Assembly (NCBI GenBank): GCA_902806065.1
Contig: CADCVE010000018.1
Location: 1 to 49,739 of the forward strand
Direction of reading: 5' to 3'
From: an uncultured Rubrobacteraceae bacterium
GTDB taxonomy: Bacteria; Actinomycetota; Rubrobacteria; Rubrobacterales; Rubrobacteraceae
DNA length: 49,739 bases
Shown here: positions 1 to 8,555 of the stretch, piece by piece
Layout of the letters: the number at the start of each line of letters is the position of its first letter
Position numbering within the stretch: the first letter of the stretch is position 1
Position numbers and translations under genes: made by a program
Notes under the pieces: generated by a model
Database searches by the model: none
What the model was told of the DNA's origin: nothing
What the model saw: the letters and a program-made list of their open reading frames with translations, nothing else

Positions 1-411
1 CAGCAGGCGACGGAGAACCTGCAGCAGCAGGGCCAGCAGCAGCGTGAGGCCCTCGAGACGCTGAGCCAGGAGGCGACGAACGCCTACTCCGACTTCCTCA
101 ACTCGGCTCTCTCGTTCTACCAGGAGACGTTGAACACGGCCTCCCAGGTTGCCCAGAACAACATGCAGCAGGCCGCACAGGCCACGCAGCAGGGCATGCA
201 GGCGGGCGTACAGGCCGCTAGCCAGGCCGGGCAGCAGGCCATGGAGGCCGCGAACCAGTCCGGCCAGCAGGCCGCACAGGCTGGTAGCCAGGCTGCAGAG
301 CAGGGCGCAGAGGCTGCAAACCAGTCTGCCAAGCAGGGCGCACGGGGTGCAGAGCAGACCGGGGATGCTGCTGCCCGGAGTGGCAGGCAGGCTAGCCGGT
401 CCAACAGCTAG
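1..411 (+). CDS. Phasin-like Ala/Gln-rich protein, 5' end missing
   Basis: The frame is open from the first base, so the start lies outside the window; 136 codons are visible. The visible part begins Gln-rich, has a short helical stretch with aromatic residues (SDFLNSALSFYQETLN), then becomes an Ala/Gln/Gly-rich region with recurring QQA, QAG and AANQS units and a basic tail. It has no cysteine or tryptophan, as expected for an amphipathic helical surface protein. The call as a phasin (PHA granule coat protein) rests on composition and on the neighbouring phaC and phaE. A strong terminator follows at once. It could instead be another long-helix stress protein. Confidence 0.6.
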   Translation, partial: QQATENLQQQGQQQREALETLSQEATNAYSDFLNSALSFYQETLNTASQVAQNNMQQAAQATQQGMQAGVQAASQAGQQAMEAANQSGQQAAQAGSQAAEQGAEAANQSAKQGARGAEQTGDAAARSGRQASRSNS

Positions 412-434
412 ACTACAAACCAACAACTTTTTGG

Positions 435-473
435 GAGAGGCCGGATCTACATAGATCCGGCCTCTCTTTTTTT
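435..473 (+). terminator. Intrinsic terminator of the phasin-like gene
   Basis: Perfect 14-bp inverted repeat (435-448 with 453-466, loop ACAT) followed by a run of seven T. It lies 24 bases after the stop codon. Confidence 0.85.
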
Positions 474-580
474 GTTTTCTTGTCTTTATGTTACGGGCTT
501 TGTTGGTGGCGATTTTCCCACCCTCAAGAGGGGTAGAAGGCGAAATATCTAGCTTTCTGGAGTAAGGAGTAAAAAGCGCA

Positions 581-1684
581 ATGAGTTTTGGAGATAACCC
601 TGGTCGCGGCGAGAACCTCCAAGGGGAGGGACAGCAACAAGCCCTTCAGAAGATGACTCGGGGTTCAGCGGATACTTATGCGAGTATGTTTGACGTGGCG
701 CTCTTCCCTTTCCTTCTCTACCAGCAGAGTCTGGCTATGGCTACCCGGTTTGCCCTAGGTAGCCTGCGAGCCGCTACCGGGGTTGCTCAGCAGGGCATGC
801 TGGGGGCCAGTCAGCCCGCTCGACAGAGCGCCGAGGCTGCCGAAGGGGCCAAGCGGGGTAACATGCAGCCTGCTCAGCAAAGCACCACCACGGATGTTGC
901 CACGGATCGAACCTTACAGCATGGTATTGAGGTGGGCGACGAGACCGCCTGGCAAGATATGGAAGCCATCAATCGAGCCGCCCAGGATAAGATGAGGACG
1001 GCAAGCCGGGCGGCTCTTCAACAGGATGCTGGGGCAACAGAAGAAACCACCCGGGAGGGCTACGCGGAGACGGCCGACCGGCCCCCCACAGAGGTGGACG
1101 AGGTTGCCTCCGGCCCATCGAAGCCGGCACCGACTCCTTCCCTGGAGGCACCGAACGCTATGGGAGAGCTGCCTCCTTCACCAGCTGCGGAGGCTACGGT
1201 CAGACCTGTCGCCGAGGCTGGCGTCGACGAGACTAATGAGGGCAGTACGGAGACGAGCAGCGGGGCCGAGAGGGCGGCGGGCGACGAGACTACCTCTCCA
1301 TCGGCTTCGGTACCTACGGTTCAGGAGGAGTCCCTGATTGCCGAAGAACCCTCTCCAACCCGAGAAGAATCCCCTACCGACGAAGGAACTAACACTATCG
1401 AGGAACTACCTCCACCCCCCGAAGTGTCAGAGGTAGATTTACCTCCTCCACCCCCGGTACCATCGAACATCCTTGAGGAGCTACCTCAGTCGCAGGACAA
1501 GTTGCCCACCGCCCAAAGCGCGCGTGGAGAGAAGCCGCGGATACACGTGAGGAAGGGCACGGCAGCGGCCCGGCGTACGGCCGAGGAGCTAAACGTGAAC
1601 CTCGATGAGGTCGAGGGAACGGGCCGGAACGGTCAGATCACAGTCGGGGACGTACGCAAGAAAGCCGCGGACAGAAAGCCCTGA
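581..1684 (+). CDS. PHA-locus protein with C-terminal E3-binding-like domain
   Basis: 367 residues; the ATG has AAGGAG 11 bases upstream. Residues about 30-75 are hydrophobic/amphipathic (FDVALFPFLLYQQSLAM), resembling the granule-binding helix of phasins. The middle (about 80-315) is acidic, Pro/Glu/Ser/Thr-rich and probably disordered, with two Pro-rich runs (ELPPPPEVSEVDLPPPPPVP). The last 45 residues fit the peripheral subunit-binding (E3-binding) fold: AARRTAEELNVNLDEVEGTG, then NGQITVGDVRKKA. That fold normally holds E1 or E3 on the E2 core of 2-oxoacid dehydrogenases, but there is no lipoyl or acyltransferase domain here. PhaE across the convergent boundary ends with the same domain. 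Function is inferred: a granule-surface adaptor. Confidence 0.65.
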   Translation: MSFGDNPGRGENLQGEGQQQALQKMTRGSADTYASMFDVALFPFLLYQQSLAMATRFALGSLRAATGVAQQGMLGASQPARQSAEAAEGAKRGNMQPAQQSTTTDVATDRTLQHGIEVGDETAWQDMEAINRAAQDKMRTASRAALQQDAGATEETTREGYAETADRPPTEVDEVASGPSKPAPTPSLEAPNAMGELPPSPAAEATVRPVAEAGVDETNEGSTETSSGAERAAGDETTSPSASVPTVQEESLIAEEPSPTREESPTDEGTNTIEELPPPPEVSEVDLPPPPPVPSNILEELPQSQDKLPTAQSARGEKPRIHVRKGTAAARRTAEELNVNLDEVEGTGRNGQITVGDVRKKAADRKP

Positions 1685-1733
1685 CCGCACCGCCGATTCC
1701 GGTATCCTCTTTGTTCGCGGGGGCCGGGTAAGT

Positions 1734-1773
1734 TAAAGGGGACGGGAGCCGTTTGTGGCTCCCGTCCCCTTTA
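1734..1773. terminator. Shared hairpin between convergent genes
   Basis: Perfect 17-bp inverted repeat (1734-1750 with 1757-1773, loop GTTTGT) between two convergent stop codons. The arm ends in TTTA, so it may act in both directions. There is no long T run. Confidence 0.6.
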
Positions 1774-1793
1774 CGCTGCTTGTAGAACCTTCC

Positions 1794-2876
1794 TTAGGCG
1801 CCGGAGCGGGTTTCGAGCCAGGTGTCGATCTTTGGCCAGAGACCTTTCTTGGCTCCACGTCCGGTCATGAGGCCGACGTGGCCGGCGTCGAGGACGAAGA
1901 ACTCCTTGTCCTCGCTGGAGATGAGATCCATAAGTGCCTCGGCCTGCGGCAGGAGGCAGATGTGATCCTTTCTGCCGGCGATAGAGAGGAGGGGGACCTC
2001 TATCTTCGAGAGGTCCACCTGGCGGCCGCGCAAGCGGAACTCACCCTTTACCAGCTTGTTCTGCTGGTAGAACTCCTTGATCCAGGTCTTGAACGCGGCG
2101 CCCGGGAAGGGCGGGCCGTCGTTGACCCACTTGTTCATCGCTAGCCAGCTCTCCATCGGCTTGTCCTCGAAGATGCGCTCCCACATGTTGACGTAGGTGC
2201 CGACGTAGTTGGTGACCGGTTTCAACATCCGGTTACCCGTGTCGATAATCTCACCGGGTATGTTGCCGAAAGAGTCGGCGAGCAGGTCTGGGTCGAGGTA
2301 CTTCTCGTCGGTGAAGAGGCTGTAGGCGCCCATCGCCTCCCGCGGGAAGTGAACGGGCGTAGTAACCATCACGAGGTTCTTGAGCTTCTCCGGGAAGAGC
2401 GAGGCGTACATCGCGCTCATCGTACCGCCCATGCAGTAGCCGAGGAGCGTAAACTCGTCGGCGCCGGAGGTCTTGAGGACCTTCTTTACCGCGCGGGGCA
2501 GGTAGTCTAGGACGAGGTGCTCAAAGTCGATATCCTTGTCCTCGTCACCAGGGATGCCCCAGTCGAGCAGGTAGACGTCGAAGCCCTGGCTGGTGAGGTA
2601 CTCGACGAAGCTATTACCCGGCAGAAGGTCGAGGACGTAGGGCCGGTTGATGAGGGCGTAGACCATGAGGATCGGGACGGGAAACTTCTTCTCCGCGGCG
2701 GGCTGGTAACGATAGAGCTTCGCCTTGTTCTTGGTCCAAACTACCTCTTTGGGGGTCCGGCCGGTGTCGGCCTGGGCGCCTTCGAGAAGGACCCGCATGC
2801 CCGCGCTGTACTTGTCGAAGAAGCTCTGAGCCTCCAGGGTAGCCGAGCCGCCGTTGGTGCCTGCGCGTTCAACCAT
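1794..2876 (-). CDS. phaC: Class III poly(R)-hydroxyalkanoate synthase, subunit PhaC
   Basis: 360 residues, the usual length for class III PhaC. It polymerises (R)-3-hydroxyacyl-CoA into PHA at the granule surface, in complex with PhaE. The alpha/beta-hydrolase core has the PHA-synthase box GYCMGG with nucleophile Cys148. The other triad members are Asp304 (GRKDHI) and His333 (DAGHVG). The ATG follows the TAG of phaE with no gap, so the two subunits are probably translationally coupled. Family and class are clear; side-chain length preference cannot be read from the sequence, although class III enzymes normally prefer short-chain monomers. Confidence 0.95.
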   Translation of the reverse strand: MVERAGTNGGSATLEAQSFFDKYSAGMRVLLEGAQADTGRTPKEVVWTKNKAKLYRYQPAAEKKFPVPILMVYALINRPYVLDLLPGNSFVEYLTSQGFDVYLLDWGIPGDEDKDIDFEHLVLDYLPRAVKKVLKTSGADEFTLLGYCMGGTMSAMYASLFPEKLKNLVMVTTPVHFPREAMGAYSLFTDEKYLDPDLLADSFGNIPGEIIDTGNRMLKPVTNYVGTYVNMWERIFEDKPMESWLAMNKWVNDGPPFPGAAFKTWIKEFYQQNKLVKGEFRLRGRQVDLSKIEVPLLSIAGRKDHICLLPQAEALMDLISSEDKEFFVLDAGHVGLMTGRGAKKGLWPKIDTWLETRSGA

Positions 2877-4100
2877 CTAGCTTGCTCCCTTCCTACGCAC
2901 GTCGTCTACGGTAATCTGACCGCCAGTTCCCGTTCCGTCCACGCCGGACAGATTCAGGCCAAGCTCCTGCGCCTTGCGCCGTGCCGCCGCGGTCGCATTT
3001 ACCTCCGAAGCACCTTCCTGTGAGGTCTCCGCCTGCGAGGCTTCTGCCTGCGAGTTTGCGTCCTCTTGCTGAGCTTCCGTCCGGGCGGTGCCATTCTGGC
3101 TGGACCTTTCGAGGGCGGCGAGGATCTGATCGATCTTGCCCTCGACGTTGTCGAGCCTCTTCTCGAGACTGCCTACCGCGTCGGCGGTGGCGGCTTCCGG
3201 GGAGGCGTCCGCCGAGTTGGAGATGCTTTCGAGCTTGTTCTCCAGGCCGGTGAGGTGCTCTTCGATGGAAGCAAGGGACTCGGCGTTGCCGGAGGTGGCC
3301 TGCTCGGAGGCGGCCTGACTATCCTCGAAGCCTTCGAAGGTGTCTTCGAGGTCCTCGATCTTATCCTCCAGAGCTAGTACGAGTTCAGCGACCCGCGTGA
3401 TGTCCGAGCGCACGGGGATGGAGAGGTTCTTGAGGTACTCCTCGGAGTTGCGCCGGAAGACCTTGGAGAAGCTGGCATAGTTCTGGAGAAACTGACTGGA
3501 GATGTCCAGTATGTCCTCGCGCTCTAAAAGGTCCGAGAGGAAGTCGGAGATGGGACCGTTCGTCGCGTTGTACAGGCGTGTGGAGAGTTGCAGCGGATCG
3601 CTCGGGAACCCGTCAGCACTCAGAAGATTGTTCCGGATTTGGTCTAGCGCCGCGATCCAACGCGGGGTCAACTCGACTGCTTCTTGTGTAAGCGCGATGC
3701 TCTTACGCCAGGATTCCTGAGTCTCCTGGGACCACTGGTTCCACAGGTTCCGCACTTCGGCTGCCTGGCCCGCCGCCGCGTCACTCGCAGGCTTGAGCGC
3801 CGCGCCCGGATTCTGTGCCGCCGGCTCGGTCGCTGGGTTTGCCGCCGTCGGCGGGTGGCCGTTGCTTACCGCCGTCAGACTATTGTTGCCCGCCATCATC
3901 GATGGCCAACCTATCGCCCCAAACATCTGCTGGAAGCCCTCCAGACCGTCGAACCACTGCTGATAGACCTTATTAGGGTCCGCGTAGTTCTTCCGCCCGG
4001 CCTCGAATACGCTCGACCACATCGCGGCGCTCGTCTCGTACCACTGCCTCCAGAGCTCCGTCGGGTCCATCATGCCCCGTCCGCTCCTCGTTTTGCTCAC
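2877..4100 (-). CDS. phaE: Class III PHA synthase subunit PhaE with C-terminal E3-binding-like domain
   Basis: GTG start at 4100, chosen because AAAGGAG lies 9 bases upstream; an in-frame TTG at 4106 is too close to that site. 407 residues. The N-terminus (DPTELWRQWYETSAAMW) and the LYNATNGP region match PhaE, the non-catalytic activator of PhaC. Residues about 230-340 form acidic, coiled-coil-like heptads (LEDKIEDLEDTFEGFED; LEKRLDNVEGKIDQI). The last 40 residues are an E3-binding-like domain (TAAARRKAQELGLNLSGVDG, then GGQITVDDVRRK), which is not part of the classical PhaE. It heads the phaE-phaC operon, with a good promoter upstream. Confidence 0.88.
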   Translation of the reverse strand: MSKTRSGRGMMDPTELWRQWYETSAAMWSSVFEAGRKNYADPNKVYQQWFDGLEGFQQMFGAIGWPSMMAGNNSLTAVSNGHPPTAANPATEPAAQNPGAALKPASDAAAGQAAEVRNLWNQWSQETQESWRKSIALTQEAVELTPRWIAALDQIRNNLLSADGFPSDPLQLSTRLYNATNGPISDFLSDLLEREDILDISSQFLQNYASFSKVFRRNSEEYLKNLSIPVRSDITRVAELVLALEDKIEDLEDTFEGFEDSQAASEQATSGNAESLASIEEHLTGLENKLESISNSADASPEAATADAVGSLEKRLDNVEGKIDQILAALERSSQNGTARTEAQQEDANSQAEASQAETSQEGASEVNATAAARRKAQELGLNLSGVDGTGTGGQITVDDVRRKGAS

Positions 4101-4176
4101 CTGCAAAAACTCCTTTCCGAACGCCGAACGGGCGCCGTACGCAGCCTACACAAAAATCGATCCGCTTGTGCGTCTT

Positions 4177-4207
4177 ATTATACTAGCGAATGTGTACTTT
4201 TTGTAAA
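4177..4207 (-). promoter_or_regulatory. Likely phaEC promoter
   Basis: On the minus strand a perfect TATAAT (4182-4177) lies 19 bases after TTTACA (4207-4202) in an AT-rich stretch. This would give a 5' leader of about 70 bases before the phaE GTG. The spacer is slightly long. Confidence 0.45.
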
Positions 4208-4533
4208 CTGCATATAGCAGCCTAATGCACATACTGTGAGGTACAAGTCTACACGGTTTTATAGGCGATAAGAAGAGCCAGAGGTCGAGGAGCCGTAGCC
4301 GGACCAGGTGATCATACGTGAAGGTGTAGGCGTTGGATCTATCCAGCGTACCATGGTCGAGAAGAGGCCGTGAGGAGCAGTCAGCACCTAGTGATCTCAC
4401 CGTTTTTACATGCGCTATGTCGGCGGTTTGCAACTCGACGGCCTCGTTCGTGGCGGGCGCTCTGACGAGTAGCCCCGTGTTCATACCCGCGGCTCAGCCC
4501 TGAGCTGTTGTTAGGTCTCCGGAGTCAAAGACC
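4208..4533. other. Intergenic stretch without a supported gene
   Basis: A 112-codon frame exists on the minus strand (4146-4484), but it has no ribosome site, no recognisable domain and runs into the phaEC promoter. Near 4513-4532 there is only a small imperfect hairpin (GGTCT with AGACC). Confidence 0.4.
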
Positions 4534-4739
4534 TCATCCTAGCGGAGCGCTATATCTGGTATCAGTGGCGTAGATGGCTCTGGTGGATCCCTCCGCGCCC
4601 TCGAAGCCGTAGGAGTCGGCGTTGCACCGATACGCTACTCCCGGTGCCTCTCCACCTCGACTAGCTCGGGCGGCTTCGGGAGGTCACCCGAGGTAAAGAT
4701 CTCAACGTAGCCGTGGTAGACCTGCTCGTTCTCCGGCAT
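4534..4739 (-). pseudogene. Small frameshifted ORF (or 34-residue peptide)
   Basis: From ATG 4739, with AGGAAGG upstream, the frame reads MPENEQVYHGYVEIFTSGDL and continues for 34 codons to TAG at 4637-4635. The next frame then carries protein-like sequence (YRCNADSYGFEGAEGSTRAI) to a TGA at 4536-4534. The simplest reading is one gene of about 67 codons with a single frameshift near the first stop. A real 34-residue peptide is the alternative. I recognise no family. It lies downstream of the acyl-CoA ligase/isomerase pair on the same strand. Confidence 0.35.
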
Positions 4740-4835
4740 AGAGCCTTCCTGTCTCTCATGCTAATCGCTGTGGTCGACTCCGGAGAACCCGGTGGTCTCG
4801 GCCCACGAGGGGAAGGGTTTCGACCGCCGGGCGCA

Positions 4836-4889
4836 AAGCCAGCAAAGCTTCCGGGGCGGGGACGCGTGGCGGCGTCCATTTGCTGGCTT
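4836..4889. repeat. 11-bp inverted repeat
   Basis: AAGCCAGCAAA (4836-4846) and TTTGCTGGCTT (4879-4889) are perfect inverted copies with 32 bases between. They lie between the small broken ORF and the isomerase-like gene. No T run follows, so this is not an obvious terminator. Confidence 0.4.
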
Positions 4890-4911
4890 CGCAGGCACTG
4901 CCAGGCTCTTG

Positions 4912-5232
4912 TCAGGAGGTCGTCGTGTTCCAACGGTTGCGGACGTCTTCGGCAAAGGCGGCGTACTCGCGCACGGGGAGGACCTGCTCGAACTCCAGGT
5001 AGTGAGCCATCGGGAGACCGGCCATGATGATCTGGTCCAGTTCGTCGGTGGACTCGACGTCGAAGACGGCCAGCACGCGCCGCTGTCCGGAGACTTTATA
5101 GAGCGCCACGAGCTTGCCTGCTTCCAGTGCTCCTAGCGCGGCCTTCGTCTCCTCTTCCCAGACCTCCCAGAGTTGGTCGAGCGAAGAGAGTTCCCTCTCG
5201 GGGTCCACCTTTATGTCCGTAAAGATCAGCAC
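4912..5232 (-). CDS. Muconolactone delta-isomerase-like protein
   Basis: 106 residues from a GTG with AAGGAGGAG upstream. The pattern LVALYKVSGQRRVLAVFDVE, then DELDQIIMAGLPM, matches the small ferredoxin-like muconolactone isomerase family (about 90-100 residues), whose classical member acts in the beta-ketoadipate pathway. The gene starts 13 bases after the acyl-CoA ligase stop, so the two form an operon. No other aromatic-degradation gene is present, so the name describes the fold rather than a proven substrate. Confidence 0.7.
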   Translation of the reverse strand: MLIFTDIKVDPERELSSLDQLWEVWEEETKAALGALEAGKLVALYKVSGQRRVLAVFDVESTDELDQIIMAGLPMAHYLEFEQVLPVREYAAFAEDVRNRWNTTTS

Positions 5233-5245
5233 GTTATTCTCCTCC

Positions 5246-6931
5246 TTATGCTTCGGTCCGTGCCTGGTCCCTGAGCTCGCGCCTCAGGAACTTACCGGTC
5301 GCGGTCTTTGGCAATTCGTCCATAAACTCGATCTCGCGCGGGTACTTGTAATCGGCCAGCCTCTCCTTGCAATACGCGACCAAATCCTCCGCCGCGACTC
5401 CGTCCCCGTCTTTGAGGGCGACGAAGGCCTTTACCGTCTCGCCGCGGTAATCGTCCGGGACGCCGACCACGGCGGCCTCTTTGATTTGCGGGTGAGTGTA
5501 GAGGGTGTCTTCGACCTCGCGCGGCCAGACCTTGTAGCCGGAGACGTTGATCATGTCCTTTTTGCGGTCCACGATGTAGAACCAGCCATCCTTATCCATG
5601 ACCGCCACGTCGCCGGTCAGGAAGTAGCCGTCCTGGAAAGCATCTTCGGTCTCCTCGGGCTTGTTCCAATAACTGGAGAAGATCATCGGTCCTTTGGCCG
5701 CGAACTCACCGGACTCACCGGCCGGGACCTCCTCGGAGGGGTCTTCCACGCTGACCAGTCGAGCCTCGCAGTTTGGTACCGGTACGCCAATGGAGAGGGC
5801 GCCGCTCCCCTCGTCTACCGGGGCGCGCCCTCCGAGAGGTACGAAGTGGGTCGGGGAGTTGCTCTCGGTAAGGCCATAGGCGTTGTGGATGTAGATGCCG
5901 AACTTCTCCTCGAACTGCTCGGCGATGCTTGGGGCTATCGGGGCGCCACCGCTATAGCATTTCTTTAGAGAGGAGAGATCCCGGCCCCCGGAGTCCGGCG
6001 CGTTCATCAGCGCGATAAAGACCGTTATGGAACCGATGGTCATCGTCGGCCTCCACTTCTCGATCAGGCGCAGAGCCTCTTCGACGTCGAAGCGGTGGAA
6101 CAGGATAAGCGGGACCCCGGCGATTCCGGCGAGCGCCGTATGGCCGATGAGGCCGGTTATGTGAAAGAGCGGCGCGACCCCATAGATGCTGTCCTCATCG
6201 CCGATCCGCATCCAGGTGCGGTAGACCTCGGCGTTGAACGCGACGTTGGAGTGCGTCTCTATTGCCCCTTTGGGCTTCCCCGTGGTCCCGGACGTGTACA
6301 CGATGTAGGCTATGTCCTCCGGCGAGACTCGTGCACGCGCCTCCGCCGGGTCCGGCTCGGTCTCGCGTAACGTCTCCAGGAGGTCGTCTGTCTCCTCGAA
6401 ACGCCGCCTCTCGACACCCGCCAGGATGCCTGTCTCGCCAGCGCCGTCCGGTAGAAAGTCCAACTCGCTGGTGGTGAAGACGTGCTCGACGGCGGTGCCC
6501 GGTACGACCGCCCTGGCAACGGTTTCGTAGAGGCTTTCCAGGCAAACGAGCATCTTCGCGCCGGAGTCGTTGAGGTGATAGTCGAGCTCCTTCTCCTTGA
6601 GCATCGGGTTGATCGGGACTACCACGGCGCCACGCTTCCAGGAGCCGTACTGGGCGACGAGGAACTGCGGGTTGTTCTGAGTGTAGATGGCTACTCTATC
6701 GCCCTTCTCGACTCCCCGCGCAGCTAGCAGCGTCGCGAAGCGGTTGGCGAGATCGTTCAGTTCCCCGTAGGAGATGCTCTCGTCGAAGTAACGGACGGCG
6801 TCACGCTCGGGGATGCGCTCTACCGACTCCTCGAAGAGATCGATCATGCTCCTCTCCGGTAGAGGTAACTCCCTGGGTACGTGATCGGCATACCTCCCCA
6901 GCCACGGCTTGCTCTCGTATACAGAGGACAC
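5246..6931 (-). CDS. Long-chain fatty acid/AMP-dependent acyl-CoA ligase
   Basis: GTG start at 6931, supported by AAGGAG 6 bases upstream; a longer frame begins at 6976. 561 residues, typical of FadD-like enzymes that adenylate a carboxylic acid and form its CoA thioester. The ATP loop YTSGTTGKPKG is at residues 212-222. Further on are YGLTE, the YFLTGDVAVMD hinge motif and the C-terminal catalytic lysine in LPKTATGKFLRREL. It is co-transcribed with the isomerase-like gene and divergent from the alcohol dehydrogenase. Substrate is not readable. Confidence 0.85.
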   Translation of the reverse strand: MSSVYESKPWLGRYADHVPRELPLPERSMIDLFEESVERIPERDAVRYFDESISYGELNDLANRFATLLAARGVEKGDRVAIYTQNNPQFLVAQYGSWKRGAVVVPINPMLKEKELDYHLNDSGAKMLVCLESLYETVARAVVPGTAVEHVFTTSELDFLPDGAGETGILAGVERRRFEETDDLLETLRETEPDPAEARARVSPEDIAYIVYTSGTTGKPKGAIETHSNVAFNAEVYRTWMRIGDEDSIYGVAPLFHITGLIGHTALAGIAGVPLILFHRFDVEEALRLIEKWRPTMTIGSITVFIALMNAPDSGGRDLSSLKKCYSGGAPIAPSIAEQFEEKFGIYIHNAYGLTESNSPTHFVPLGGRAPVDEGSGALSIGVPVPNCEARLVSVEDPSEEVPAGESGEFAAKGPMIFSSYWNKPEETEDAFQDGYFLTGDVAVMDKDGWFYIVDRKKDMINVSGYKVWPREVEDTLYTHPQIKEAAVVGVPDDYRGETVKAFVALKDGDGVAAEDLVAYCKERLADYKYPREIEFMDELPKTATGKFLRRELRDQARTEA

Positions 6932-7199
6932 GTTAGTCTCCTTCTCGCTTTTGGCGTTCCCCTTGCCCAATTGCATTATTTCTTGCTACCGCGTCCGTGT
7001 CAATCTCGTGCGCTTTGCCGCGCATCGTGCCGCGTATCCCGTTCGGCGAGTGCCGTGAGGGCGTCAGCGACGAGGATGATCGCGGAGAGTACCCTTGCAT
7101 CGCCGCCTGCCGGGGGTATGGGTTGCCGCGAATTTTCGGCGCGGGTATATTGCCGGGCATAGTCATAGCGCGGGGAGCCGCGTCCGGGAGAGGAGAGGC

Positions 7200-8477
7200 A
7201 TGGCGACGAATGGCAACGAGACCATCTTTACGATGGAGGCGACGCCTATAAAGTATGGATCCGGGGCCTCCGAAGAGGTCGGCTGGGAGGTCAAACGTAT
7301 GGGCTTGAAGCGGGTGATGCTCGTCTCGGACCCGGGCGTAGTGAAGGCGAACATCGCGCCCCGTATCCAGGAGCTTATAGAGGCCGAGGGAATAGAGGTC
7401 GAGGTCTGGGACAGCTCGAGGGTGGAACCTACGGCGGACTCGTTTCAGGCGGCGGCGGACTTCGCGGCCGAGGGTGGGTTCGACGGCTTCGTGGCGGTTG
7501 GTGGCGGGTCGAGCATAGATACGGCCAAGGTGTGCGACTTGATCTCCACTCACTCCGGGGAGATCCTGGATTACGTCAACCCGCCCATCGGCGGCGGTAA
7601 GAAGCCGCCCGCGCCGCTTAAGCCGCTGCTGGCGGTGCCCACGACTGCCGGCACGGGCGCCGAGGCGACTACGGTGGCTATTTTGGACATCCCGGATCAG
7701 AGGGTGAAGACGGGCATCTCGCACGCTTACATGCGCCCTAATCGCGGCATTGTGGACCCGAACCTTACCAGGACCATGCCCTCCGAGGTGACCTCTTCCT
7801 GTGGCCTCGACGTGGTGTGTCACGCGGCCGAGTCTTATCTGACAAAGCCCTACAACGAGCGGCCCAAGGTAGAGAACCCGGATGAGAGACCACCGTACCA
7901 GGGGGCGAACCCGATCGCGGACATGTGGAGCGCGAAGGCCCTGGAGTACGGCGGGAATTACCTGAGGCGCGCCGTGAAGGACGGCGAGGACGTCGAGGCG
8001 CGGGGGGCGATGATGCTCGGGGCTTCGCTCGCGGGTATTGGCTTCGGCTCCGCTGGCGTCCATATCCCGCATGCCTGCGCTTATCCCATAGCCGGTCTCA
8101 AGCACGAGTATCAGCCGCCCGGTTATCCTGAGGACCACCCGTTCGTGCCGCATGGATGGTCTGTGATCGTGACCGCGCCCGCCGCGTTCAGGTTTACGTA
8201 CGACGCGATGCCGGAGCGGCACCGTCAGGTCGCGGAACTGCTCGCCGGTGAGAGAATCGAGAAGGCCGACGAGAACACGCTGCCGGAGATCATCATCCAG
8301 TTGATGAAGGACGTGGGGGCTCCTAAAGGCGTCCGGGAGCTCGGGTACGACGAGGAGGATATAGACGACCTCGTGGCCGGAGCGATGAAGCAGGAACGGC
8401 TGCTCGTGGGCGCCCCGAAGGAGGTCTCGGAGGAGGACCTGGCTAATATTTTACGAGAGTCCATGGAGAACTGGTAA
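7200..8477 (+). CDS. Iron-containing alcohol dehydrogenase, hydroxyacid-oxoacid transhydrogenase type
   Basis: ATG at 7200 with GGAGAGGA just upstream; the frame is open further 5' but without a better start. 425 residues. The opening (KYGSGASEEVGWEVKRMGLK, VSDPGVVK) is typical of the HOT/ADHFE1 branch of group III alcohol dehydrogenases. That branch moves a hydride between 4-hydroxybutyrate-type substrates and 2-oxoglutarate, making D-2-hydroxyglutarate. NAD loop VGGGSSIDTAK is at residues 100-110. Metal ligands are Asp204 and His208 (GLDVVCH), with further histidines in HIPHACAYPIAG. If the family call holds, the D-2-hydroxyacid dehydrogenase at 17.7 kb could reoxidise its product, and 4-hydroxybutyrate could link to PHA turnover (inference). 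Confidence 0.8.
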   Translation: MATNGNETIFTMEATPIKYGSGASEEVGWEVKRMGLKRVMLVSDPGVVKANIAPRIQELIEAEGIEVEVWDSSRVEPTADSFQAAADFAAEGGFDGFVAVGGGSSIDTAKVCDLISTHSGEILDYVNPPIGGGKKPPAPLKPLLAVPTTAGTGAEATTVAILDIPDQRVKTGISHAYMRPNRGIVDPNLTRTMPSEVTSSCGLDVVCHAAESYLTKPYNERPKVENPDERPPYQGANPIADMWSAKALEYGGNYLRRAVKDGEDVEARGAMMLGASLAGIGFGSAGVHIPHACAYPIAGLKHEYQPPGYPEDHPFVPHGWSVIVTAPAAFRFTYDAMPERHRQVAELLAGERIEKADENTLPEIIIQLMKDVGAPKGVRELGYDEEDIDDLVAGAMKQERLLVGAPKEVSEEDLANILRESMENW

Positions 8478-8555
8478 GGAGAGCTATAAGTCGTCAGCGG
8501 TCCGGCCGGCTGACTATCGGCAACTGAAGACCACCTACTAACAAAGGAGAGAAAA

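Noticed and set aside
4146-4484. 112-codon minus-strand frame upstream of phaE
   Set aside because: No ribosome site, no domain, odd residue mix, and it overlaps the phaEC promoter.
6933-8222. 429-codon minus-strand frame opposite the alcohol dehydrogenase
   Set aside because: Arg/His-rich shadow frame; the plus-strand protein carries all catalytic motifs.
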